Origin: Clostridium sp. AM33-3
GTDB lineage: Bacteria; Bacillota; Clostridia; Lachnospirales; Lachnospiraceae
NCBI RefSeq assembly: GCF_003480315.1
Contig: NZ_QUIV01000002.1
Location: 95,396 to 159,395 of the forward strand
Length of the DNA stretch: 64,000 nucleotides
Reading direction: 5' to 3'
Shown piece by piece: positions 25,846-33,525 of the stretch (the stretch's first letter is position 1; each line of letters opens with the position of its first letter). A program made the position numbers and the translations under genes. A model generated the notes under the pieces. That model was not told where the DNA came from. It ran no database searches and worked only from the letters and a program-made list of their open reading frames with translations.

Positions 25846-27513
25846 ATGTCAGAAGAGAGAAAAAGACGGACGATCGTAATCGGACATAAGAATCCGGATA
25901 CCGATTCTATCTGTTCCGCAATCTGCTACGCAGCATTGAAATCTAAGATCACCGGAAATGAATATGTGGCAGGCCGCGCCGGTCATGTAAATGAGGAGAC
26001 CCAGTATGTACTCAACTACTTTCATGTAGAGGCTCCGCAGCTGATTGAGAGTGTAAAGACCCAGGTTAAGGATATTGAGATCCGCGCGACCAAAGGCGTA
26101 GACCGCAATATTTCCTTAAAGAAGGCATGGAACCTGATGCAGGATGCCCATGTTGTGACTCTGCCGGCAGTCAGCGAGAAAGGGGTTCTGGAGGGCCTGA
26201 TCACAGTTGGTGATATTACAAAATCCTACATGAACGTGTTAGACAGCAGTATCCTGTCCAAGGCACATACGCAGTACAAGAATATTCTGGAAACTCTGGA
26301 AGGCGCCATGGTCGTGGGCGACGAGAATGATTATTTCGATCAGGGTAAGGTACTGATCGCAGCGGCAAACCCGGATATGATGGAGTATTATATCTCAGAG
26401 CATGATCTGGTTATCCTGGGCAACCGTTATGAGTCCCAGCTGTGTGCCATCGAGATGGAGGCAGACTGCATCATCGTCTGCGAGGGCGCCGCAGTTTCCA
26501 TGACCATCCGCAAGCTTGCGCAGGAGCATGGCTGCACGGTCATGACCACTCCGTACGACGCGTATACTGCTGCCCGCCTCATCAACCAGAGTATGCCGAT
26601 CGGTCATTTCATGAAGACTGAGGACCTCATCACCTTTGAGGACAGCGACTGCATCGATGATGTGAAAGAGGTTATGGCAAGCAAGCGTCATCGTGATTTC
26701 CCGGTTCTGGACAAGGACGGTAAGTACCTGGGCATGATCTCCCGCAGAAATTTGCTTGGTGCAAAGGGAAAGCAGATCATCCTGGTAGATCACAATGAGA
26801 AGAATCAGGCCGTAGATGGTCTGGAGAATGCAGACATCCAGGAGATCATTGACCACCATAAATTAGGTACCGTAGAGACTATCTCACCGGTATTCTTCCG
26901 CAATCAGCCGGTGGGATGTACCGCAACCATCGTTTATCAGATGTACCATGAGAACAATGTAGAGATCGATAAGGCAACCGCAGGCATGCTGTGCAGTGCT
27001 ATCATCTCCGATACCCTGTTATTCCGTTCTCCGACCTGCACCCCGATCGACAAAATGGCAGCAACTGAGCTGGCAAGGATTGCCGAGATCGATATGGACC
27101 GCTATGCAGCCGACATGTTCTCAGCAGGAAGCAACCTGCGCGGCAAGAGCAATGATGAAATCTTCTATCAGGATTTCAAGCTGTTCAATTCCGGTAAAAA
27201 CAGTTATGGTGTAGGCCAGATCAGCTCCTTAAATGCAGATGAGCTGGTAGAGTTAAAGGAGCGTCTGCTTCCGTTCTTAAAGAAGCCCCACGAGGAGCAC
27301 GGTGTGGATATGATCTTCTTCATGCTGACCAATATCCTGACCGAGTCTACCTCCCTGCTTTGCGAGGGCGAGGGTGCAGAAGCGCTCATCCGCACTGCAT
27401 TCCATATGGAAGAAGCCGGTGCTGACGATGAAGCGAATGTGGTAGAGCTTCCGGGCGTGGTATCCAGAAAGAAACAGCTGATTCCGTCCATCATGATTGC
27501 CTGCGAGAACTAA
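25846..27513 (+). CDS. Manganese-dependent inorganic pyrophosphatase with CBS insertion (family II)
   Basis: A 555-residue DHH-family enzyme, much longer than the ~310 residues of simple family II enzymes. Gly-His-Lys-Asn-Pro-Asp-Thr-Asp starts the metal site and Ile-Ile-Asp-His-His-Lys is the DHH motif. Between them lie two CBS repeats (about 70-125 and 250-305) flanking a DRTGG-like region. Such enzymes hydrolyse pyrophosphate and are controlled by adenine nucleotides bound to the CBS pair. AGAGGAGG precedes the ATG at 25846; the upstream in-frame ATG at 25786 has no site. Confidence 0.93.
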   Translation: MSEERKRRTIVIGHKNPDTDSICSAICYAALKSKITGNEYVAGRAGHVNEETQYVLNYFHVEAPQLIESVKTQVKDIEIRATKGVDRNISLKKAWNLMQDAHVVTLPAVSEKGVLEGLITVGDITKSYMNVLDSSILSKAHTQYKNILETLEGAMVVGDENDYFDQGKVLIAAANPDMMEYYISEHDLVILGNRYESQLCAIEMEADCIIVCEGAAVSMTIRKLAQEHGCTVMTTPYDAYTAARLINQSMPIGHFMKTEDLITFEDSDCIDDVKEVMASKRHRDFPVLDKDGKYLGMISRRNLLGAKGKQIILVDHNEKNQAVDGLENADIQEIIDHHKLGTVETISPVFFRNQPVGCTATIVYQMYHENNVEIDKATAGMLCSAIISDTLLFRSPTCTPIDKMAATELARIAEIDMDRYAADMFSAGSNLRGKSNDEIFYQDFKLFNSGKNSYGVGQISSLNADELVELKERLLPFLKKPHEEHGVDMIFFMLTNILTESTSLLCEGEGAEALIRTAFHMEEAGADDEANVVELPGVVSRKKQLIPSIMIACEN

Positions 27514-27525
27514 GAGGAGAAAAAT

Positions 27526-28212
27526 ATGGGAAAACAGAGCTGGCGGGGCGGCAACATGCTGTACCCGGTACCGGCCGTGATGGTGAGCTGCGCACGGCCC
27601 GGTGAAAAGCCAAATATCATAACGGTAGCCTGGGCCGGGACCGTCTGTTCTGCCCCGGCTATGCTCTCTATTTCCGTGCGGAAGGAGCGTTACTCCTATG
27701 ATATCCTGAAGGAAACAGGAGAGTTTGTAGTAAACCTGGTGACGAAGGATCTGGTGTTTGCCACTGATTACTGTGGCGTAAAATCCGGCCGCGATACCGA
27801 TAAATTCAAAGAGATGAAGCTGACGCCGCTGCCGTCTCAGCATATCAGCGCACCGGGCATTGCGGAAAGCCCGCTGAACCTGGAGTGCCGGGTAAAGCAG
27901 GTAGTGGAGCTTGGAAGTCATGACATGTTTATTGCAGAGATCCTTGGAGTGACCGTGGATGACCGCTACATGGATGAGAAGGGAACTTTTCATTTAAATG
28001 ATGCGAAGCTGGTAAGCTATTCCCACGGAACATATTTTGAACTGGGAGAGAAGATCGGAACATTCGGGTATTCGGTGCGGAAAGACACGAAAAAGGCTGG
28101 CAACGGGAAATTTGCCGGAAAGGTGAGCGACAAAAAGAGCGGCAGAGAAAACCGAAAAGATAGCAGCAAACGTTCCGATACAGCGAAGCACACACGGAGG
28201 AAAGCAAAATGA
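27526..28212 (+). CDS. Flavin reductase-like FMN-binding protein with a basic tail
   Basis: A 228-residue protein. Residues about 10-185 are the split-barrel flavin reductase domain (Pro-Val-Pro-Ala-Val-Met-Val-Ser-Cys, then Thr-Val-Ala-Trp-Ala-Gly-Thr). It probably reduces FMN or carries it for a partner enzyme. The last ~45 residues are a Lys/Arg/Ser-rich, low-complexity tail not part of the core fold, perhaps for nucleic-acid or membrane contact. It follows the pyrophosphatase by 12 bases and overlaps the shikimate kinase by four (ATGA), so the three are likely cotranscribed. Confidence 0.85.
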   Translation: MGKQSWRGGNMLYPVPAVMVSCARPGEKPNIITVAWAGTVCSAPAMLSISVRKERYSYDILKETGEFVVNLVTKDLVFATDYCGVKSGRDTDKFKEMKLTPLPSQHISAPGIAESPLNLECRVKQVVELGSHDMFIAEILGVTVDDRYMDEKGTFHLNDAKLVSYSHGTYFELGEKIGTFGYSVRKDTKKAGNGKFAGKVSDKKSGRENRKDSSKRSDTAKHTRRKAK

Positions 28213-28736
28213 AATCAAACATTACCCTGGTAGGCATGCCGGCATCCGGCAAAAGCACCATCGGCGTTCTGCTTGCAAAGCGCCTTGGTTATTCATTTGT
28301 AGATGTGGATATCGTGATACAGGAGAAAACCGGCCAGCTCTTAAAAGAGATCATTGCGGAGCGGGGGACCGAGGGGTTCTTAAAGGTCGAGGAATCGGTG
28401 AATGCAGAACTGGAGACGGAGCGTTCCGTGATCGCCCCGGGCGGCAGCGTGATCTATGGCCCGAAGGCTATGGAACATCTGCACGAGATCAGCACTGTGG
28501 TGTATTTAAAGCTGAGTTATGAGGATGTAAAACAGCGTCTCGGCGACCTGAAAGACCGGGGCGTAGCCTTAAAGGATGGCATGACTCTTCTGGATCTTTA
28601 CAATGAGCGCGTGCCGCTTTATGAGAAGTACGCGGATGTGACCATCGATGAGACCGGAAAGACGCTGGGAGCCTGTGTGGATGAGCTTCGCAGGATCATG
28701 GAAAATCGGATGGAGAACGGCGAGCTGGCCAGATAA
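28209..28736 (+). CDS. aroK: Shikimate kinase
   Basis: A 175-residue P-loop kinase with Gly-Met-Pro-Ala-Ser-Gly-Lys-Ser-Thr (9-17), Asp-Val-Asp (34-36 region) for substrate/metal contact, and the Pro-Gly-Gly-Ser motif that replaces the usual Gly-Gly-Gly region. It phosphorylates shikimate in aromatic amino acid synthesis. A related nucleoside or gluconate kinase is a weaker alternative. Translation is coupled to the flavin reductase by ATGA. The last 41 bases overlap the convergent glycosylase gene. Confidence 0.82.
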   Translation: MKSNITLVGMPASGKSTIGVLLAKRLGYSFVDVDIVIQEKTGQLLKEIIAERGTEGFLKVEESVNAELETERSVIAPGGSVIYGPKAMEHLHEISTVVYLKLSYEDVKQRLGDLKDRGVALKDGMTLLDLYNERVPLYEKYADVTIDETGKTLGACVDELRRIMENRMENGELAR

Positions 28737-29244
28737 TATATTTGCTCCAGCATTCCGCCAGATGTTCCAGAGAAAAGGCCGCATTGGCCGGACTTGTGGA
28801 TGGGCAAAGCACAGCCGGACGTCCGGTGAGCGGTTCGCAGCAGCGTCTGTAGAGCCGGAAAGCCGTACCGCCGTTGGCAATGATGGTATGGATATCTGCT
28901 GCTTTTAAAATCTGACTGATGTCTGCAGGAACAGCATTTTTGATGCTGCTGTCACTGGAACCTTTAATATCACAGGATGCGAGGACATCCCAGAGTGCAA
29001 GACCATGTGTGAGAAGCATGGTCTTTTTTTCGTCTGTGGATTGCGGAACCGGCACGTTTAAGAGCAGTGCCATCAGCTTCCAGAAGCGGTTCTGCGGATG
29101 GCCGTAGTAGAACTGGTTTTCCCGGGACTTCACGGAAGGGAAGCTTCCAAGGATCAGAATGCGGGAGCGTTCATCAAAGACCGGTTCAAAGGTATGCCGG
29201 ACATGAGTGTAGCCTGGCGGAAGCGGAGCCGTATTTGGATTCAT
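28696..29244 (-). CDS. DNA-deoxyinosine glycosylase (uracil-DNA glycosylase superfamily)
   Basis: A 182-residue protein. His-Thr-Phe-Glu-Pro-Val-Phe, Leu-Gly-Ser-Phe-Pro-Ser-Val-Lys-Ser and Phe-Tyr-Tyr-Gly-His-Pro-Gln-Asn-Arg-Phe-Trp are the signature of the hypoxanthine-DNA glycosylase (UDG family 6) type. It removes deaminated adenine from DNA. It lies 24 bases downstream of the LysR gene on the same strand, so it is probably cotranscribed with it, and its 3' end overlaps the shikimate kinase gene by 41 bases in opposite orientation. Confidence 0.88.
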   Translation of the reverse strand: MNPNTAPLPPGYTHVRHTFEPVFDERSRILILGSFPSVKSRENQFYYGHPQNRFWKLMALLLNVPVPQSTDEKKTMLLTHGLALWDVLASCDIKGSSDSSIKNAVPADISQILKAADIHTIIANGGTAFRLYRRCCEPLTGRPAVLCPSTSPANAAFSLEHLAECWSKYIIWPARRSPSDFP

Positions 29245-29268
29245 AAAAGCCTTCTTTCTGCGGATGCG

Positions 29269-30168
29269 TTATTGATAGCTTCGTACTGTTTCGTGATACA
29301 CCCTTGTGATCTCCTGCAGGATATCCATATGGGTGAAGTCCTTTTTATATACAATTTTTGTCTCACGCATCATGCTCAGATTTTCTATGGGAAGAACTGC
29401 CATTTTTCCCTTCTTCTGTTCTCTGGCGCAGGCACTTTGCGGCAGAATGGAAACGCCCAGACCTTTCCGTACCAGATCCTTGATGGTGGCAATGTTGTCA
29501 ACCTCCAGGGTAATATTGAAATTGTCGATGGAGTCTCCAATACTCCTTAATGTGGACTCGAACAGGATACGTGTATCGGAGGTGGGCAGCCGCAGGATCA
29601 TGCGCTCCTGTTTTAATTCGGCTAAAGTGACCATGGCCCGCTGGGCCAGAGGATGTCTATTGGACATGACACATACCAGATAATCGGTGGCCAGCATCAG
29701 GGAACAAAGTGCATGACCGGACGGAGTTCCGTCCACGATGGCCAGATCAATCTCGTAATTATCCAACATATCATAAAGACTATTTATGGTATCAGTAATA
29801 ATTGTTATTGAAAAATTATTGTTCTCATTGCTGCAGCGAGCAAGCACCTCTGTGGTCAGATTACTCTCCGAGGTATGTGTAATGCCAATGCGGACTTTCG
29901 TCAGCTGCTTCCTGAAATTATTGATTTCCGCGCCCATTTTTCCGTACAGTGCTTTAATCCTTCGGGCGTATTTTAAGACGATTTCTCCTTCGGGAGTCAG
30001 CATTAAACTGCCTTTTCCGCGCACAAACAGGGTCACTCCCAGCTCTTCTTCCAGCTGGCTGATGTGATGGCTTACGGCTGGCTGCGTGAGAGACAGAGAT
30101 GCGGCGGCCTTCGTGAAATTCTGGAATTCAGCCACAGCCAGCAGTGTTTCGATTTTGGAACCTAACAT
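29269..30168 (-). CDS. LysR family regulator, divergent from the antiporter/MgtC pair
   Basis: A 299-residue LysR protein with an N-terminal winged helix (Phe-Gln-Asn-Phe-Thr-Lys-Ala-Ala-Ala, then Thr-Gln-Pro-Ala-Val-Ser-His-His) and an effector domain. It is divergent from the CPA2 antiporter gene at 30284, with two AT-rich palindromes in the 115-base gap. It likely controls that operon and itself. The effector is unknown; in similar settings it is often an ion-, pH- or metabolite-linked signal. Confidence 0.88.
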   Translation of the reverse strand: MLGSKIETLLAVAEFQNFTKAAASLSLTQPAVSHHISQLEEELGVTLFVRGKGSLMLTPEGEIVLKYARRIKALYGKMGAEINNFRKQLTKVRIGITHTSESNLTTEVLARCSNENNNFSITIITDTINSLYDMLDNYEIDLAIVDGTPSGHALCSLMLATDYLVCVMSNRHPLAQRAMVTLAELKQERMILRLPTSDTRILFESTLRSIGDSIDNFNITLEVDNIATIKDLVRKGLGVSILPQSACAREQKKGKMAVLPIENLSMMRETKIVYKKDFTHMDILQEITRVYHETVRSYQ

Positions 30169-30189
30169 AGAGCCTCCCTTCTGTCATTA

Positions 30190-30252
30190 TAATAAATATT
30201 TATTACGCATAAAAATAAAATAATTTGATTTTATTGAAAATCAGTATATCAT
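30190..30252 (+). promoter_or_regulatory. LysR operator palindromes and promoter of the antiporter operon
   Basis: TAATAAATATTTATTA (30190-30205) is a perfect 16-base palindrome. TGATTTT/AAAATCA (30226-30232 and 30237-30243) is a second inverted repeat and overlaps a promoter TTGATT (30225-30230), 16 bases, TATCAT (30247-30252). Both are plausible LysR sites. Confidence 0.5.
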
Positions 30253-30283
30253 ATAGAAACATGACATACAAGGGGGTTGTAAC

Positions 30284-31720
30284 ATGAAAACATTTTTATT
30301 TTGTCATGCAACATCACAGGCATCGGTGGTTATTATTACCATTGCCCTGATGCTGTTTGCAGGGTATCTTATGACACGGATCACCAGAAAGTTTAAGCTG
30401 CCAAATGTAACGGGGTACATTCTGGCAGGAATCCTGCTGGGACCGTATTGCCTGGATATGGTGTCGGGGAACATCATAGACGGAATGGATTTTCTTTCTG
30501 ATATTGCACTGGCCTTTATAGCATTTAGTACCGGAGAATTTTTCCGATTTTCCGTATTAAAGAAAAACGGCTGGAAGGTCATTGTGATCACACTCATGGA
30601 AGCGATGCTGGCATCGGTGTGCGTATTTGCAGTGGTTTATGGTGTGCTGCACCTGAATCTGGCCTTTTCAATCGTGTTAGCGGCACTGGCATCCGCTACA
30701 GCGCCTGCATCAACGATCATGACGATTCGACAGACCGGGGCAAGGGGAGATTTTGTAGATACTCTTTTGCAGGTCGTAGCGTTAGATGATGTGGTTGGAC
30801 TGGTGGAATACAGCGCAGCGATCTCCATTGCACTGGCAGCTCTTTCCGGAGGCAGCTTCCAGATGGGAAATATCTTAAAACCTGTCATGATCAATGGAGC
30901 TGTATTGGTGTTAGGCGGTATGTTTGGCTGGCTGTTAAAATGTATGATGCCAAAGAAAAAATACAAAGACAATCGCCTGATCATATCGGTGGCCGCGCTG
31001 TTTGCTTTTTGCGGGATATGCTCGCTGGCGGACGTATCTCCTCTTCTTGGATGTATGTCTATGGGAACCATTTACATTAACTTATCCGATGATGATAAGC
31101 TGTTTAAACAGTTAAATTATTTTAGTCCGCCGATCCTTCTGTTGTTTTTTGTGCGGTCCGGGCTTTCCTTCCGGTTGGATGCTCTTCTGAATCCGTCGGC
31201 AGGCGAAGATGGAGCGTCTCTTTTAGTGATCGGAGTGACGTATTTCCTGACACGTATCATTGGTAAATATGCAGGTGCTTACTTAGGCTGCATGACCGTA
31301 CATAAGAAAAAGCAGGTGCGCAATTATCTGGGTCTGGCACTGGTGCCACAGGCAGGTGTGGCCATTGGTCTGGCAGCTCTGGGAGCAAGAACCCTGGGCG
31401 GACAGATGGGAATTGATCTGCAGACGGTGATTCTCGCGTCAAGCGTGTTATATGAACTGGTCGGACCGGCCTGCGCGAAGGTATCCTTATATCTGTCGGG
31501 TTCCTATGGGGATATCGAATTGCCAAAGGAAGCAAAGGAAAAGGATCCGGTGACCAGGCTGGAAATGCTGATCCAGCGGATTCACGAGATCCAGCAGGAA
31601 ATACCGGAGACAGAAGGAATGATTTCGCCGGAAGAACAGGCATTTTTAGAAGCTGCCAATGAGCAGTATGAAGCAGTGGGGGCGCTGCGCAATCATTTAA
31701 GAGCAAGGAGAACGTACTAG
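30284..31720 (+). CDS. CPA2 family cation:proton antiporter
   Basis: A 478-residue protein with about 12-13 membrane segments over residues 14-425. Leu-Pro-Asn-Val-Thr-Gly-Tyr-Ile-Leu-Ala-Gly-Ile-Leu-Leu-Gly-Pro is the antiporter N-terminal motif, and Ala-Leu-Asp-Asp-Val-Val-Gly (about 165-171) carries the ion-binding aspartates. It exchanges Na+ or K+ for H+. The last ~50 residues form a soluble helical tail. It is cotranscribed with the MgtC-like protein, 1 base apart, suggesting paired ion homeostasis. Confidence 0.88.
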   Translation: MKTFLFCHATSQASVVIITIALMLFAGYLMTRITRKFKLPNVTGYILAGILLGPYCLDMVSGNIIDGMDFLSDIALAFIAFSTGEFFRFSVLKKNGWKVIVITLMEAMLASVCVFAVVYGVLHLNLAFSIVLAALASATAPASTIMTIRQTGARGDFVDTLLQVVALDDVVGLVEYSAAISIALAALSGGSFQMGNILKPVMINGAVLVLGGMFGWLLKCMMPKKKYKDNRLIISVAALFAFCGICSLADVSPLLGCMSMGTIYINLSDDDKLFKQLNYFSPPILLLFFVRSGLSFRLDALLNPSAGEDGASLLVIGVTYFLTRIIGKYAGAYLGCMTVHKKKQVRNYLGLALVPQAGVAIGLAALGARTLGGQMGIDLQTVILASSVLYELVGPACAKVSLYLSGSYGDIELPKEAKEKDPVTRLEMLIQRIHEIQQEIPETEGMISPEEQAFLEAANEQYEAVGALRNHLRARRTY

Positions 31721-31721
31721 T

Positions 31722-32438
31722 ATGGGATATATTGTGGAAGAACTGACAAACGGATGGACAATGGAAGGAATAAAAGAAGAAGTTATTTTAAGGATCCTGC
31801 TGTCACTGGTGCTGGCGGCGGTCGTTGGATGTGAGCGTTCCAGCAAACGTCATTCCGCAGGTATGAGGACCTTTATGCTGGTCAGTGCATCTGCTACAGC
31901 AGCTGTTGTAACGGATTTGTATCTGGCAGGAAGATTTGCTTTCGGGATCCCGGTTATTTCAGGGGCAGCTGTTGTGGGAATTGCTATGATAAGCGGCAAT
32001 TCCATTTTGTTCAGTTCCAAGAACCAGATCAAGGGCCTGACCACATCTGCAGCGCTGTGGGCCTGTGGGTTCATGGGTCTGATGGTCGGTGCCGGAATGT
32101 ATATTTCTGCAGTTGTTATTTTCCTGGCGCTTCTTTGCAGTATTTCTCTGTTCCCGTCTGCAGAGCGTTATCTGAAAGATCGCTCCAATCATTTTGAGGT
32201 ACATCTGGAATTAAAGAGCAGCTTCAAACTTCAGGATTTTGTGGCAACGATCCGTAAGCTGGGCATCCGCATTGACGATATTGAGGCAAATCCGGCATAC
32301 TTAAACTCAGGACTCAGTGTGTATACGGTTTCCCTGACTGTGGACAGCCAGGAGCTGAAAAAGGACAAAAAGCACAGTGATATCATTGAAGCACTGCGCT
32401 TTCTGGATTACATTTACTATATAGAAGAAATCAAGTAA
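31722..32438 (+). CDS. MgtC/SapB family membrane protein
   Basis: A 238-residue protein. The MgtC core is clear: Gly-Cys-Glu-Arg, His-Ser-Ala-Gly-Met-Arg-Thr-Phe, and Ile-Lys-Gly-Leu-Thr-Thr-Ser-Ala-Ala-Leu-Trp, in about four or five helices, then a soluble ACT-like C-terminal domain (about 150-238). MgtC-type proteins modulate membrane ATPase or ion balance at low Mg2+ or low pH. It sits one base after the antiporter gene, and a strong terminator follows. Confidence 0.88.
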   Translation: MGYIVEELTNGWTMEGIKEEVILRILLSLVLAAVVGCERSSKRHSAGMRTFMLVSASATAAVVTDLYLAGRFAFGIPVISGAAVVGIAMISGNSILFSSKNQIKGLTTSAALWACGFMGLMVGAGMYISAVVIFLALLCSISLFPSAERYLKDRSNHFEVHLELKSSFKLQDFVATIRKLGIRIDDIEANPAYLNSGLSVYTVSLTVDSQELKKDKKHSDIIEALRFLDYIYYIEEIK

Positions 32439-32460
32439 GATTATTTTATCTTGTGAAGGA

Positions 32461-32492
32461 AAGACAGGAATGCCGGCTTGCATTCCTGTCTT
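32461..32492 (+). terminator. Terminator after the MgtC gene
   Basis: AAGACAGGAATGC (32461-32473) pairs exactly with GCATTCCTGTCTT (32480-32492) around CGGCTT. Its right arm contains the -35 box of the queT promoter. Confidence 0.8.
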
Positions 32493-32506
32493 CTCTGTGT
32501 TATACT
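32478..32506 (+). promoter_or_regulatory. Promoter of queT
   Basis: TTGCAT (32478-32483), exactly 17 bases, TATACT (32501-32506). The predicted start near 32513 places the riboswitch at the very 5' end of the transcript. Confidence 0.65.
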
Positions 32507-32521
32507 CTTAGCCGTTGCATT

Positions 32522-32564
32522 CGAGTGTTCGTGACCTTCCACTCGTAAAACAAAACTAAAGGAG
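32522..32564 (+). promoter_or_regulatory. PreQ1-I riboswitch controlling queT
   Basis: A stem CGAGTG (32522-32527) with CACTCG (32540-32545) encloses a loop starting TTCGTGAC. It is followed by TAAAACAAAACTAA and directly by the ribosome site AGGAG. A single short stem plus an A-rich tail that folds back as a pseudoknot is the preQ1-I class. With the ribosome site joined to the tail, ligand binding would block translation. The adjacent transporter for queuosine precursors supports the call strongly. Confidence 0.85.
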
Positions 32565-32572
32565 AATTGAAT

Positions 32573-33070
32573 ATGAACAAACAGCGTAACCAATCAACAA
32601 CTGGCCGCATTACCCAGGGAGCAGCCATTGCGGCTGTCTATGTGGCTCTGACCATGATCGTTGCACCGATTGCTTTTGGTCCGGTCCAATTCCGGATTTC
32701 CGAGGCACTCTGCGTACTCCCGTATTTTTTACCGAGCGCGGTACCGGGTGTGACCGTCGGCTGCTTTCTTGCAAATCTGCTCTGCGGAGCAGCACCGCTT
32801 GATGTAGTGTTCGGCAGTATTGCAACCCTGATCGGAGCAGTTGGCTCCTATTATCTTGGGAAGAAGAATAAATGGCTGGTATGCCTGCCGCCGATCCTTT
32901 CCAATACCATCATCGTTCCATGGGTACTGCGTTATGCATATGGCTCTACAGACCTGATCCCGTATGCGATGCTGACGGTAGGAATCGGAGAGATCCTGGC
33001 TATCGGAGTACTGGGTAATCTTCTGCTTCTGGCACTGGAGCGGAATCACAGAGCGGTATTTACACAGTAA
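32573..33070 (+). CDS. queT: QueT family queuosine-precursor transporter
   Basis: A 165-residue membrane protein with about five or six helices. Ala-Ala-Ile-Ala-Ala-Val-Tyr-Val-Ala-Leu-Thr, then Gln-Phe-Arg-Ile-Ser-Glu-Ala-Leu-Cys and Val-Gly-Cys-Phe-Leu-Ala-Asn, are the QueT pattern. It is thought to be an ECF-type substrate-binding subunit that imports preQ1 or preQ0. The preQ1-I riboswitch fits. AAGGAG at 32559-32564 fixes the ATG at 32573; an in-frame TTG at 32567 is too close to it. Confidence 0.92.
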   Translation: MNKQRNQSTTGRITQGAAIAAVYVALTMIVAPIAFGPVQFRISEALCVLPYFLPSAVPGVTVGCFLANLLCGAAPLDVVFGSIATLIGAVGSYYLGKKNKWLVCLPPILSNTIIVPWVLRYAYGSTDLIPYAMLTVGIGEILAIGVLGNLLLLALERNHRAVFTQ

Positions 33071-33072
33071 AG

Positions 33073-33525
33073 TTACAACATTTCCATATAAGCGAGCAGC
33101 TGGTCTAAAAGTCCCAGTCCGATCCAGATCAGGATCAGCAGGACAACGGCTCCCGCAATGAAAAATACGAGTTTGTAAAAGAGGTAGGCCCGGGCGAATT
33201 CTTTTCGTGCCGGGTCTTCTTCATACCGGGCTTTATGAAAAAGATAAAACCAGCCCACAATGGGCATGTTCATGCACATGAATGTGAAAAACCAGGAGCG
33301 GACAGAAGGCGTCCACCAGCGCTCACTTAAGGGGCGGATGGTGAGACGCTTTTTGTTTGCCGGCATGCTAAGTGAGGGAAGCACGGTGGTCTCCTGGTCA
33401 GCACGCTTCTCAAGCGCCGCCTGAAGCTTTGCGGTATCTACCGGAATCTCTTGTGTGTCCGGGTTCTGCAGTTTTGTTGTGCTTCCCGGAGTGACATGTT
33501 CTGATTCAGCATGATGATCCTTCAT
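33073..33525 (-). CDS. Small membrane protein next to the PBP gene, unknown function
   Basis: A 150-residue protein that I do not recognise. Residues about 1-70 are soluble, charged and probably disordered. Two hydrophobic segments lie at about 79-97 and 118-141. Its start directly abuts the stop of the penicillin-binding protein gene upstream on the same strand, which suggests translational coupling and a role with that enzyme. This is inference from position only. It is convergent with queT with only two bases between them. Confidence 0.6.
   Translation of the reverse strand: MKDHHAESEHVTPGSTTKLQNPDTQEIPVDTAKLQAALEKRADQETTVLPSLSMPANKKRLTIRPLSERWWTPSVRSWFFTFMCMNMPIVGWFYLFHKARYEEDPARKEFARAYLFYKLVFFIAGAVVLLILIWIGLGLLDQLLAYMEML

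Noticed and set aside
27277..27993. 238-codon minus-strand open frame across the pyrophosphatase and flavin reductase genes
   Set aside because: Antisense to two conserved genes and spanning their boundary; no motifs.
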